Part shown: piece by piece, positions 17,066 to 25,284 of the stretch | Numbering within the stretch: position 1 is the first letter of the stretch | Layout: each line of letters begins with the position of its first letter | Assembly: GCA_027214255.1 (NCBI GenBank) | Contig: JAPWHL010000005.1 | Span: 124,001 to 188,000, forward strand | Source: Roseovarius aestuarii | Lineage (GTDB): Bacteria; Pseudomonadota; Alphaproteobacteria; Rhodobacterales; Rhodobacteraceae | Reading direction: 5' to 3' | Length of the DNA stretch: 64,000 bases | The notes under the pieces: model-generated | Told to the model about the DNA's origin: nothing | Seen by the model: the letters and a program-made list of their open reading frames with translations, nothing else | The model's database searches: none | Made by a program: the position numbers and the translations under genes

Positions 17066-18354
17066 CAGGACGCCTCGTATACTGGTATGCCGGAAACAAA
17101 CGTGCTCAGAACTTTACCCTGAAGGCGCGCGCCGTCAAAGGGCGTGTTCTTGGACTTTGACTGGAGCTTGGCCCGGTCAAGTACCAAGGGGCGGTCGGCA
17201 TCAAACAGCACCAAATCGGCAGGCGCACCCACAGCAAGCCGGCCGGCAGACAGGCCCAGACGGCGCGCGGGGTTCAGCGACATGGCCCGAAACAGTGTCG
17301 GCAGGTCCAGCGCCCCCGAATGATACAGGCGCAGGGCAGCCGGCAGAAGAGTTTCCAAGGCAACAGCACCGCTCGCGGCCTCTTCAAAGGGCAGGCGTTT
17401 GCTTTCTTCGTCTTGGGGGGTGTGCATCGAGCAGATGATGTCGATAAGCCCCGAGCGTACCGCCTCGATCACCGCTTGGCGGTCTTCTTCGCTGCGCAAG
17501 GGCGGCTTGACCTTGAAAAAGGTGCGATAGCCCGACACGTCCAATTCGTTCAGCGTCAGGTGATGGATCGACGTGCCTGCCGTGATGTCCAGCCCGTTTC
17601 GTTTGGCGCGTTCCAATGCGGGCAGGGCGCGGGCGGTGGTGATCTGGTCCGCGTGATAGCGCGCGCCGGTCATTTCCAGCAGGGCAATATCGCGGTCCAA
17701 CCCCATCCGTTCGGCCATAGGGGACACAGCCGGAAGGCCATAAAGCGAGGCAAACTTGCCCGAGGTCGCTGCTGCTCCGGCGGACAGGATGGGTTCTTGC
17801 GGGTGGGCGATAACCAACGCACCACAGGCGCGGGCATAGGTCAGGGCACGCGAGAAGACCTTGGTGTTTTGCACGACATGGTCGCAATCGGTAAAGGCGA
17901 TGGCCCCTGCATCCATCAAGAACCCGATCTCGGTCATTTCCTTGCCTGCCCGTCCCTTGGTCAGCGCCGCCATAGGCAGAACGTTGACCGGCGCGGCTTC
18001 ATTCGCGCGTCGTGCAACGAATTCCAGCACTTCGGGGCTGTCGATTGCAGGCAGGGTGTCGGGGCGTGTGGCGATGGTGGTGACACCACCCGCCGCCGCT
18101 GCCAGACCGGCCGAGCGATAGGATTCCTTGTGTCGTTCACCCGGTTCACAGACCTTGACACCGATGTCGACGATCCCGGGGGCAAGACATTTTCCACCCG
18201 CATCAATGACCTGCCAATCGACGTGGCAATCAGGCATGTTCGTCTGGTCATAAATCGCAGTGATACACCCATTGCGGATCAGAAGCGCGCCAAGGCTGTC
18301 GGTGCCCTGCTCGGGATCAATCAGGCGGGCATTGGTGATGAAGGTCTGTGTCAT
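17065..18354 (-). CDS. Dihydroorotase-like protein, probably non-catalytic (PyrX/PyrC' type)
   Basis: A 429-residue amidohydrolase-fold protein related to class I dihydroorotase. The usual zinc motif D-x-H-x-H-x-R-x-P-G reads D-I-G-V-K-V-C-E-P-G (Gly65 and Lys67 replace both histidines, Cys69 replaces Arg), and the catalytic Asp of TDHAPH is Met310 (CSMHTP). His184 and His264 remain. This matches pseudo-dihydroorotases such as Pseudomonas PyrC', which are needed to assemble aspartate transcarbamoylase. It lies in the pyrB operon, as expected for that role. The ATG at 18354 was chosen; one ten codons earlier is possible. Confidence 0.85.
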   Translation of the reverse strand: MTQTFITNARLIDPEQGTDSLGALLIRNGCITAIYDQTNMPDCHVDWQVIDAGGKCLAPGIVDIGVKVCEPGERHKESYRSAGLAAAAGGVTTIATRPDTLPAIDSPEVLEFVARRANEAAPVNVLPMAALTKGRAGKEMTEIGFLMDAGAIAFTDCDHVVQNTKVFSRALTYARACGALVIAHPQEPILSAGAAATSGKFASLYGLPAVSPMAERMGLDRDIALLEMTGARYHADQITTARALPALERAKRNGLDITAGTSIHHLTLNELDVSGYRTFFKVKPPLRSEEDRQAVIEAVRSGLIDIICSMHTPQDEESKRLPFEEAASGAVALETLLPAALRLYHSGALDLPTLFRAMSLNPARRLGLSAGRLAVGAPADLVLFDADRPLVLDRAKLQSKSKNTPFDGARLQGKVLSTFVSGIPVYEAS

Positions 18355-18495
18355 GTCATCTGAATCCGGCAATGTCAGGGGCATGCTGTCGCATATCCGG
18401 CTGGAAAAGGCGATGCAATTGCGGTTGGGCAGGGCCCTGTGCCACGGATCGCGGCGTGCTTTGCAGCGGCCAAGCCTTGGGAGACGGCAGGGTAA

Positions 18496-19092
18496 TCATA
18501 CCGCGCCAGCCTGTATTTTTTGCATCAAATCGAAAACATGCGGGGCATCGTGGATACGCTCAAACCCTGTACAACTGGTGCGCGTCCGGGGGCGGCGGCT
18601 GAATTGTCTGGCACTGTACGTACCGGGGCGAGTGCCGCGCGCGTGCGGTTGGTTGGGGCTTGCGCGAAATGTCGTTCTTAGGGAATGAAACATGACCGAG
18701 CCAGAGGGACCGTCGATAAGGCGCAGCTTTGTGCTGTGCGTAATGGGATAGCTGTACAGGTTGCGCCCGATCACCGGCAGATCCGTGGCGATAAAAGCGC
18801 GCTTGTTGCTAAGGGAATACCAACTGTGCCGCCTTTGATAGCTGGGCCAAAACAGGCTACTTAGGATTACGCCCGCTCCGACGCTGAAATGCAGCAGGCC
18901 GAATGCCCAAAGGAATGACCCTTTGTGTATCATGTGAACCATCCAGATCACGGCGAAACCTGCGAAGATAGCGCCAAACAGGGCGGCGGCAATATCGGAG
19001 CCTCGAATGATGAATGTTGGGTCAGGGCGACCCTGCCACAAGATCCGCTCGTTATCGCCCAGAATGTCGTTCCAGCTGGAGGAATCGGTCAT
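18496..19092 (-). CDS. Membrane protein with a bacterial PH-like domain
   Basis: A 198-residue protein of unknown function. The N-terminus carries DNERILWQGRPDP, a motif common before bacterial PH-like membrane domains, then two hydrophobic helices at about 34-52 and 65-82. A soluble beta-rich part follows (WYSLSNKRAFIAT, a PH-like strand pattern). It is the third of three unknown membrane proteins between pyrB and the dihydroorotase-like gene, joined to its neighbour by an ATGA overlap. A 141-base gap separates it from the dihydroorotase-like gene. Confidence 0.75.
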   Translation of the reverse strand: MTDSSSWNDILGDNERILWQGRPDPTFIIRGSDIAAALFGAIFAGFAVIWMVHMIHKGSFLWAFGLLHFSVGAGVILSSLFWPSYQRRHSWYSLSNKRAFIATDLPVIGRNLYSYPITHSTKLRLIDGPSGSVMFHSLRTTFRASPNQPHARGTRPGTYSARQFSRRPRTRTSCTGFERIHDAPHVFDLMQKIQAGAV

Positions 19093-19547
19093 GTCTCGCG
19101 CGCCCCTGAACGGCCCATGGTGTCGTCAAGCAGTGCGGTTACGCCCGCGCGGTCGGCCTGATACTTGATCAGGTGTTTGTCACCGGTTTTTGTGATGACT
19201 TGAACCGCCGATCCTAGACTGCGCACGCGCATGATCTGCGACAAAGCTATGGCGCGTCCGCCGGGCCCCAACAGGCGACGGTCAGTCAAATCCCAGCGTG
19301 CGGACAGCTCGTCCGAGGCCAGATAAAAGGCGCGCACCGCAATCGCTGTCAGCCCGCCAACTGCGCCGGTCCAGACATGCGGGTTGCCCGCCGCTGCCAA
19401 CAGGCCCATGCCCACCGCCATGGCCAGCGCAGCCATCCAAGCGTGATCGCGCCAATAGGTCGCGCGGTCGGAGGCAAAGCTGTGTTCAACGCGTTCGCCC
19501 GGCATCAATGGGGTCGTGGGGGTCATTTCGCCGTGGATCGCTGTCAT
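19089..19547 (-). CDS. Small membrane protein with PH-like features
   Basis: A 152-residue protein of unknown function: two hydrophobic helices at about residues 36-71, then a soluble tail with DLTDRRLLGPGG and a PH-like strand series. It resembles a shortened version of the adjacent 198-residue protein. It overlaps both neighbours by ATGA-type junctions and belongs to the pyrB operon. Confidence 0.75.
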   Translation of the reverse strand: MTAIHGEMTPTTPLMPGERVEHSFASDRATYWRDHAWMAALAMAVGMGLLAAAGNPHVWTGAVGGLTAIAVRAFYLASDELSARWDLTDRRLLGPGGRAIALSQIMRVRSLGSAVQVITKTGDKHLIKYQADRAGVTALLDDTMGRSGARET

Positions 19548-20095
19548 GCCGCGATCCAGACCATTACCCCGACCAATGCGAACAGCACCAGCAAAACCAG
19601 CGTAGCGATTCGCCCCGACATGGCCGCATCAGACGGGCGTTTGCGTGTCGATTCGGTGACGGGGGGCTGTGTCTCATGGGGGCCGGGATTGGGCAGTGGA
19701 TCAAAGCTGACCGGCGCGCGGTCTTCGGAAAAACTGGCGATAAGGTTCAGTGGCGCACGCGGCGTGATTGTCTGGGCTTGCCCGGTGAACGCACGCGAGG
19801 TGATGACCATGACCGTACCGCGCAGCGCCTCCAAGCGCGGGCGCATCGGGACCAGTTGATCCTCGGGCACGCCGTGGCCATCCGCCAAGAAAGTGCATAG
19901 CCCCAGCCCCTGTAGGTCGCCCAGATCAAATACGTCGATGTATTCGGGGTCCAGCGCGTCCGCGCCCAAAGATTCGGCCAACGGCCAGCGGCCATTTCGG
20001 GCGGTGAATGTCGTGATCTCGTCTGCGGTAAGATCAACGGTGAACAGTCGGACGATGCCAGATTCGGTGTTGCTGATCTTTATTGGCGTGCTCAT
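19544..20095 (-). CDS. C-terminally anchored protein of unknown function
   Basis: A 183-residue protein with a soluble N-terminal domain (about 1-120), a Pro-rich linker (about 125-155) and a single C-terminal hydrophobic helix ending the protein ([19 protein letters not shown]), so it is probably tail-anchored in the inner membrane. I do not recognise the soluble domain. It follows pyrB with a 4-base overlap and is coupled to the next membrane-protein gene in the same way. Confidence 0.75.
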   Translation of the reverse strand: MSTPIKISNTESGIVRLFTVDLTADEITTFTARNGRWPLAESLGADALDPEYIDVFDLGDLQGLGLCTFLADGHGVPEDQLVPMRPRLEALRGTVMVITSRAFTGQAQTITPRAPLNLIASFSEDRAPVSFDPLPNPGPHETQPPVTESTRKRPSDAAMSGRIATLVLLVLFALVGVMVWIAA

Positions 20096-21051
20096 GCCAT
20101 CACCGGGCGTTTAACCGCGCGCGCTGCGCGCAGGTTGCGCGCCAGCAAATCCATCGCAGCCATGCGGACGGCCACGCCCATTTCAACCTGTTCGCGGATC
20201 ACGCTGCGGCGCAGGTCATCGGCCAGCTCTCCGTCAATTTCCACGCCGCGGTTCATCGGGCCGGGGTGCATGACAATGGCGTCGGGCTTTGCATAGGCCA
20301 GTTTTTCGGCATCCAGCCCGTAGCGGTGGTAATATTCACGCTCGGACGGGATGAATCCGCCGTCCATCCGTTCGCGTTGAAGGCGCAGCATCATGACGAC
20401 GTCAACGTCCTTTAGGCCTTCGGCCATACTGTCATAAATCTCGACGCCGAATTCACCGATGCCTGATGGCATCAAAGTTGGAGGGCCAACCAGACGAATG
20501 CGGTTTTCCATTTTACCCAAAAGGATGATGTTGCTGCGCGCCACGCGGCTATGGGCAATATCGCCGCAGATCGCGATGTTCAGCCTGTGTAGGCGGCCCT
20601 TGGCGCGTCGGATGGTCAACGCATCCAGCAAGGCCTGCGTGGGATGCTCGTGCCGCCCGTCGCCCGCATTCAGAACAGCGCAGTTCACTTTTTGAGACAG
20701 CAGATCAACCGCGCCGGAATGAGGGTGACGCACGACCAGAAGGTCAGGATGCATGGCGTTCAGCGTCATCGCGGTGTCGATCAGGGTTTCCCCCTTCTTG
20801 ATGCTGCTGGCCTGCATGCCCATGCTCATCACATCTGCGCCCAGACGTTTTCCGGCCAGTTCAAAACTGGCTTGCGTGCGGGTGGAATTCTCAAAGAACA
20901 TGTTGATCTGTGTAAGACCAGCCAGAGCATCACTGTGTTTTACGGCGCTTCGACCCTGTTCGGCATACTGCCCGGCCAGATCCAGCAGGGTGGTAATATC
21001 AGCAGGTGACAGGGGCTCGATCCCCAGAAGATGTGTATGGGCGAAACTCAC
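20092..21051 (-). CDS. pyrB: Aspartate carbamoyltransferase catalytic subunit
   Basis: Condenses carbamoyl phosphate with aspartate in pyrimidine synthesis. The 319-residue product has the carbamoyl-phosphate site [13 protein letters not shown] and the aspartate-side [11 protein letters not shown], both canonical. It leads a minus-strand run of pyrB, three membrane proteins, a pseudo-dihydroorotase and plsY. No pyrI regulatory chain gene is present, in line with a PyrB-PyrX type complex. Its upstream region also holds the divergent tRNA-Gly promoter. Confidence 0.95.
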   Translation of the reverse strand: MSFAHTHLLGIEPLSPADITTLLDLAGQYAEQGRSAVKHSDALAGLTQINMFFENSTRTQASFELAGKRLGADVMSMGMQASSIKKGETLIDTAMTLNAMHPDLLVVRHPHSGAVDLLSQKVNCAVLNAGDGRHEHPTQALLDALTIRRAKGRLHRLNIAICGDIAHSRVARSNIILLGKMENRIRLVGPPTLMPSGIGEFGVEIYDSMAEGLKDVDVVMMLRLQRERMDGGFIPSEREYYHRYGLDAEKLAYAKPDAIVMHPGPMNRGVEIDGELADDLRRSVIREQVEMGVAVRMAAMDLLARNLRAARAVKRPVMA

Positions 21052-21175
21052 TCCGGTCTCCTGTCGGCAACTTTGGCCAGTTTATTGCACCCTTCGCGCG
21101 TGGGTTCAACGGTCAAGCCGGGTGTAGAGGTCGGCAGAACATTGACGTTGCGGCATCAAGAGCGCGTTCATCTGC

Positions 21176-21204
21176 TTGACGACCGGAGGGACGTGAAATA
21201 TGTA
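21176..21204 (+). promoter_or_regulatory. Possible promoter of tRNA-Gly
   Basis: TTGACG at 21176-21181 and TATGTA at 21199-21204 are spaced by 17 bases, placing a start just before the mature tRNA at 21218. The -10 match is weak. Confidence 0.4.
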
Positions 21205-21217
21205 CGCAATTGGCCGG

Positions 21218-21291
21218 GCGGGTATGGTGAAATGGTATCATAAGAGCCTTCCAAGCTTAAGGCGCGGGTTCGATTCCCGCTACCCGCTCCA
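21218..21291 (+). tRNA. tRNA-Gly (TCC)
   Basis: Acceptor stem GCGGGTA pairs with TACCCGC, followed by T and an encoded CCA. The T-loop is GGTTCGATTCC. The anticodon loop CTTCCAA (21248-21254) gives anticodon TCC. The anticodon stem has a G-U pair and an A-A mismatch at its far end, so it is a little weaker than usual. Confidence 0.93.
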
Positions 21292-21305
21292 GCCGCTATT
21301 TTCCG

Positions 21306-22616
21306 CTAACGTCCGTTACGGTAATCCACCCAATCTACCACGGTTTTGTACCATAGGTTCGCCGCCTGCAAAAAATGCGGGCGTGTGCCCGGATGCAGCC
21401 AGTGACGTGCGAGCGTTGTCGCGCTATAGGCCGTGTCGCCGCGCGCATCGCCCATGGCCTGATACGCGGCCTTGGCCCCCAGATATGGGGCCATGACGGT
21501 GCCGGAGCCGGAATATCCCAACGAATAATGTAGGCCCCGATCCACGCCGACATGCGGCATATGGGTGAAACTATAACCGGTGTTGCCGACCCATGCGTGG
21601 CTAAGGCGGGTGTCGCGCAACTCGGGCCAGACCTCGCACATGGTTGCGTGCTGGCGGGCTGCGGCGGTTTCAAGGTCGATATGGACCATCGCGGCGCGCC
21701 CCCCAAACAGGATTCGGCTGTGGTCCGGGGACAGGCGGAAATAGCTGTGGCGTGCACGGGTTTCGACCATCATCCGCTGACCGGGGGCCAGCCGCGCGAT
21801 CAGGTCTTCGGGCAGGTGTTCGGTGGCGATGATGTAACTGGGTAGGGGAAAGATCCGCTGCGTTTGCCATTTGAACGGGGCGGTTGTGTAACCATTCGTG
21901 GCCAACAGCACCTTGTCCGCCCGGATCGTTCCCTTGGGCGTGTGGGCGACAAAGGTTGCGCCGCTGCGTTCAAGTTGCGTAACGCGGGCATGGCCCGTGA
22001 TGGAAACACCTTTGGCGGCGGCAGTTTGTAACAGGCCCTGATGGAGTTTCGCTGGCTGAATTGCGCCGTGACCGGGAAAAAACAACCCGCCAAAATATTG
22101 TTCGGTGGTGATGTGGCGGGATAGATCGGCGCGTTCGATAATCTCGGTGCGGACCGTGCTTTTGGCGCGGACAACCTCGGAAAGACGCTTTTGACCCTCA
22201 AAATGGCTGGCGCTCCAGGCCAGCTGAATGCGGCCGGTATGCTGGAAATCGCAGTCGATCTTGTTTGATTCTATCAGATCATGGACGAAATCAAATGCGG
22301 GCTGTGCCTCGGCGAACAGGGCGTCGGCAACATCTGTGCCGAATCTGGTCTTTAGCGTGCCCCACGGCAGGCGGGGATGGGCTCCGAACATACCGCCATT
22401 GCGGGTTGAGGCCCCTTTGCCCGGATCATCCGCATCGACTATGGCGACAGTGGCCCCACAACCAGCAGCGGCAATCGCGCCCGACAGGCCAGTAAAGCCT
22501 GCGCCGATGATCAACAGATCGACATGGGCGGGCAGCGGATCATCCGGGGCGGACAGGGCAAGACCCTCCCACCAATAGGGCGTACCGGGGGTGGCGTCGG
22601 GGGTCCAGTTTACCAT
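21306..22616 (-). CDS. FAD-dependent amine/amino-acid oxidoreductase (DAO family)
   Basis: A flavoprotein of 436 residues with the dinucleotide-binding motif LLIIGAGFTGLSGAIAAA near the N-terminus and the family ending GYSGSGTVMAPYLGAKAA. The opening YWWEGL followed by the Rossmann motif is typical of the gamma-glutamylputrescine oxidase (PuuB)-like branch, but the substrate is not certain. The ATG at 22616 has a strong AAAGGAG ribosome site and is preferred over the longer frame to 22667. It stands between tRNA-Gly and an AT-rich accessory stretch. Confidence 0.87.
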   Translation of the reverse strand: MVNWTPDATPGTPYWWEGLALSAPDDPLPAHVDLLIIGAGFTGLSGAIAAAGCGATVAIVDADDPGKGASTRNGGMFGAHPRLPWGTLKTRFGTDVADALFAEAQPAFDFVHDLIESNKIDCDFQHTGRIQLAWSASHFEGQKRLSEVVRAKSTVRTEIIERADLSRHITTEQYFGGLFFPGHGAIQPAKLHQGLLQTAAAKGVSITGHARVTQLERSGATFVAHTPKGTIRADKVLLATNGYTTAPFKWQTQRIFPLPSYIIATEHLPEDLIARLAPGQRMMVETRARHSYFRLSPDHSRILFGGRAAMVHIDLETAAARQHATMCEVWPELRDTRLSHAWVGNTGYSFTHMPHVGVDRGLHYSLGYSGSGTVMAPYLGAKAAYQAMGDARGDTAYSATTLARHWLHPGTRPHFLQAANLWYKTVVDWVDYRNGR

Positions 22617-23006
22617 GCGCGGTCTCCTTTGCGGAATATGCGTGGCACGAGGGCGACGATTGGGCAAGAGGGATGCGCAGGCCCTGCACAGATGCCTTGC
22701 AGCGAATCATATCCCAAGGCCGCCTCGCGGTCGCGCCAGATGTCATTGGCCCGAACGCCAAGCGCGACTACCCTGAGAAGGGCGCACAGTGCCGTTCGAC
22801 CCAAGGCCCGAAATGCGGACAAAGTTGTCGTTCGCTGCGGCTTCGCCAATGTCCGCTTTCGGGAAAACTTTCCATAAACGGTGGTTTCTGGAACGAGTAT
22901 CTAGCAACGACAAATCAATTCCAGCCTATAATGACATAGGTTGCGCCATGGTTTACGTTTAATTTTGAACGAACCTTTTGTTTGGCGGCGATGAAAGAAC
23001 TGATTA
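22617..23006. other. Gene-free stretch with a dyad element
   Basis: No convincing gene is seen. It contains the promoter side of the FAD oxidase gene and the GCGGACA dyad at 22807-22863. Base composition becomes AT-richer from about 22865 on, marking the start of an accessory-like region. Confidence 0.5.
22807..22863. repeat. GCGGAC inverted-repeat element A
   Basis: CCCGAAATGCGGACA and TGTCCGCTTTCGGG are near-perfect inverted arms around 28 bases that include TTCGCTGCGGCTTCGCC. A related dyad occurs at 23343-23378. Confidence 0.5.
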
Positions 23007-23297
23007 GTGGATTTTTTAATTCATACCGCAGGGATATTGGTAGTCCCATGTATTATGTTCTCTTTTTGGAGGACAACGCGCCGCAGTGAGTATAAGCAAC
23101 TTAGGGAAAGCGGCCAAAAGCTCAATCTCAACATGCATAATCTTCGATCAGCGTTTTCGCGTAAAATAGACGATCCCCTGCGGGAGAGCCATATAAAACT
23201 GGCTAAGATAGGCTTTGTTCATTGGGCGTTGATCCCGATTGGATTCCTTACGGTTATTCTTTTCGGGATGGGAGCCATATTGCTTAGTAGCCATTGA
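23007..23297 (+). CDS. Small two-helix membrane protein, hypothetical
   Basis: A 96-residue frame starting with GTG. It has a hydrophobic N-terminal segment (about 3-19), a basic middle part (RTTRRSEYKQLRE and a helical stretch to about 65) and a second membrane helix at 70-92. No family is recognised. Codon use is AT-richer than in the flanking housekeeping genes, suggesting acquired DNA. The start and even its coding status are uncertain. Confidence 0.45.
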   Translation: MDFLIHTAGILVVPCIMFSFWRTTRRSEYKQLRESGQKLNLNMHNLRSAFSRKIDDPLRESHIKLAKIGFVHWALIPIGFLTVILFGMGAILLSSH

Positions 23298-23342
23298 GAG
23301 AGATCAACAAACCCTCGTTTTTGGAGGGGCTGACCGTCACGA

Positions 23343-23378
23343 AGCGGACCCTCGGTTCTGGGAGCGCTGAGGTCCGCT
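23343..23378. repeat. GCGGAC inverted-repeat element B
   Basis: AGCGGACC and GGTCCGCT are perfect 8-base arms 20 bases apart, followed by ATGCGGGACGAAGCTGCC. This resembles element A at 22807 in its GCGGAC/GTCCGC core. Confidence 0.45.
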
Positions 23379-23397
23379 ATGCGGGACGAAGCTGCCA

Positions 23398-23925
23398 TTA
23401 AACTTCAGGCATGTTTCCCCATGATAAACGCAAATTCTTACCTGGTTTTCTTGGTAGATCGGCCCGTTTCACAAGACGTCCTGAAACCTCGAAATTGTCG
23501 CTGATTTTCACCATGAGAAGTTTGCTGAAATGCCTGTCGAGACGTACGTTGGTTTGCTCTTTCTGGTTGACCGGGGAGATTGTCTTTATCTCAATGAAAT
23601 CATTACCCAGCCTGCCATCAGAACCCTGGGCATAATTCTTGTGAAGCTTAATTCCGTACATAATCGCGCCAAAAAGCTCTCCGATGTCACCGTAAACGTT
23701 AAGATGCTGCCCAGTTTCGTGAAAGTAAGATTCAGCTAGGAGCAACAGGTCTCGAAAATATGGGATTAAAGTTATGTCAGCGTTCGGATACTCTTGGCGA
23801 AGATGGGATTCCCGCTCCAGCTCTGCAAGCCTGCTATACGTCCTTTCTTCTGGGTCGATAATGCTATCCCAATCAAGCCATTCTCCGTCGATCCAAAAAG
23901 CATTGTCCGGGCCAAGTTCTTTCAT
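23398..23925 (-). CDS. Orphan protein with a PD-(D/E)XK-like motif
   Basis: A 175-residue protein of unknown function. The stretch GDIGELFGAIMYGIKL (79-94), then GSDGRLGNDFIEIKTIS (101-117), has the Glu, Asp and Glu-x-Lys (E84, D109, E112, K114) order of PD-(D/E)XK nuclease-like folds, and resembles small DUF6998-type proteins. Nuclease activity is inference. The ATG at 23925 follows CGGAGCAAC and is preferred over the longer frame to 23991. Neighbours give no partner: no methylase, toxin or phage gene is adjacent. Confidence 0.6.
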   Translation of the reverse strand: MKELGPDNAFWIDGEWLDWDSIIDPEERTYSRLAELERESHLRQEYPNADITLIPYFRDLLLLAESYFHETGQHLNVYGDIGELFGAIMYGIKLHKNYAQGSDGRLGNDFIEIKTISPVNQKEQTNVRLDRHFSKLLMVKISDNFEVSGRLVKRADLPRKPGKNLRLSWGNMPEV

Positions 23926-24071
23926 TGTTGCTCCGAGTTGCGATTTGTGAAGCTTTAGTGGTCTACTTTGGCAGAAATGTGACTGCTGCAAAGGGGTCTC
24001 AAGCAGGTTCCAGTAAGCAGCACTTTGGGCTCGAACCGGACCTTCGCTATCCGTGCAAGAGAGTTCAGTTA

Positions 24072-24082
24072 CCCCCCCCCCC
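24072..24082. repeat. Run of 11 cytosines
   Basis: An uninterrupted C11 tract between two divergently placed accessory segments, upstream of the PD-(D/E)XK-like gene and past the 3' end of the RTX-like gene. Such runs are prone to slippage or sequencing error. Confidence 0.8.
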
Positions 24083-24144
24083 GGAATCCGCTGAGTTCTT
24101 TCATATCGAAACGATGCCGAAGTCTTGTGAAATCGCTTGGCTGC

Positions 24145-25284
24145 CTATGACGCTAGAGCGGAAGCAGGCGGCACAAACCGAATGTCTCCTTCGGTGATTG
24201 TTGCTCCGTTGGTCAGTTGAATCACCAGATCGGGCCGGCCCGCAAAGGACATGCGTATGTCTGTCGGATTGGCGTCATCGCCCTGAGTAATATCAATGCT
24301 CTCAGGCTCTTGGCTTGTGACCTGCAGGATATCCTGGGCGGCGTCGAAGTCGGCTATAGCGATGGCGGCGGTTGTCTCGATGGGGGCGCCTTCTGCCTCG
24401 TGGGCGATGTTGAACACATCAGCCCCATCGCCGCCGGTGAGTAGGCTTTCCGCGCTGTCTGTGAAATCTGTTGAAGTCGTGAGTGTTAGCAAATCATCCC
24501 CCGCACCACCAAAGAGGGTTGCCCCTGAAAATGCCGATAGCGTGTCATCATCGCCTCCCCCATAGAGAGTCGCTTCGCTTTCGGCCTCAGCGCTTAGCGT
24601 GTCATTGCCCGCGCCGCCATGGGCCACGGCACTGTCTGCCACGGTTAACAGGTCGTTCCCGTTGCCACCAAAGCCCGTTGCTGCGCCTGCCAGCGTGAGT
24701 TCATCATTACCGTCGCCCGCCAAAAGCCGAGCGGTCCCTTCCCCCAAGAGCGTGTCGTCGCCTTCCTCACCACTAGCGCGAGCGTCGTCAGAGGCGTTCA
24801 GTGTGTCATCGCCAAAGCCACCATAGCCACGAGCATTGTCATCGAGAGCTATAGAATCGTCGCCGCTTCCACCATAAGCATGTGAATTGTCGGTTGCAGT
24901 AAGCATGTCGCTGCCACTTCCGCCGGAAATGGTGGCCTGATGTGTGCTAAGGAGAGAATCGTCTCCCAGGTGGCCCGAGCCCTGAGATTGATGAGCCGCC
25001 GAAATCGTATCATCGCCTTGACCGCCATAGCCGGTGGCGGAATCGGACAAAGTGATGTCGTCATCTCCTCCGCGGCCAAGCACCATCGAATTGCCGGTGC
25101 CGACAATCGTATCGTCGCCCATTGTCGCATGCACGATCTCGAACGCATTGCCGACTATGACATCTTCGTCTTCTTCAGGCGTTTCGACGTCTTCGCTGGC
25201 CGTATCATCATCGCTCACCCAGTCGTCAACAAGAACGAAAGCGCCTGCGAACATCGCCAAGCTGGCCAATAGAAGTAAACCCAT
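24145..25284 (-). CDS. RTX-like calcium-binding protein with 17-residue repeats
   Basis: A 379-residue exported or membrane-anchored protein: a hydrophobic N-terminal segment (2-20), an acidic linker (20-45), then thirteen units beginning GDD/GND or similar at residues 56, 73, 90, 107, 124, 141, 158, 175, 192, 209, 226, 245 and 262. Eleven successive starts are exactly 17 residues apart. The C-terminal third (IADFDAAQDILQV onward) matches the tail domain of Rhodobacteraceae hemolysin-type calcium-binding proteins. The ATG at 25284 was chosen since it starts at the hydrophobic segment. No type I secretion gene is adjacent. Confidence 0.8.
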   Translation of the reverse strand: MGLLLLASLAMFAGAFVLVDDWVSDDDTASEDVETPEEDEDVIVGNAFEIVHATMGDDTIVGTGNSMVLGRGGDDDITLSDSATGYGGQGDDTISAAHQSQGSGHLGDDSLLSTHQATISGGSGSDMLTATDNSHAYGGSGDDSIALDDNARGYGGFGDDTLNASDDARASGEEGDDTLLGEGTARLLAGDGNDELTLAGAATGFGGNGNDLLTVADSAVAHGGAGNDTLSAEAESEATLYGGGDDDTLSAFSGATLFGGAGDDLLTLTTSTDFTDSAESLLTGGDGADVFNIAHEAEGAPIETTAAIAIADFDAAQDILQVTSQEPESIDITQGDDANPTDIRMSFAGRPDLVIQLTNGATITEGDIRFVPPASALAS

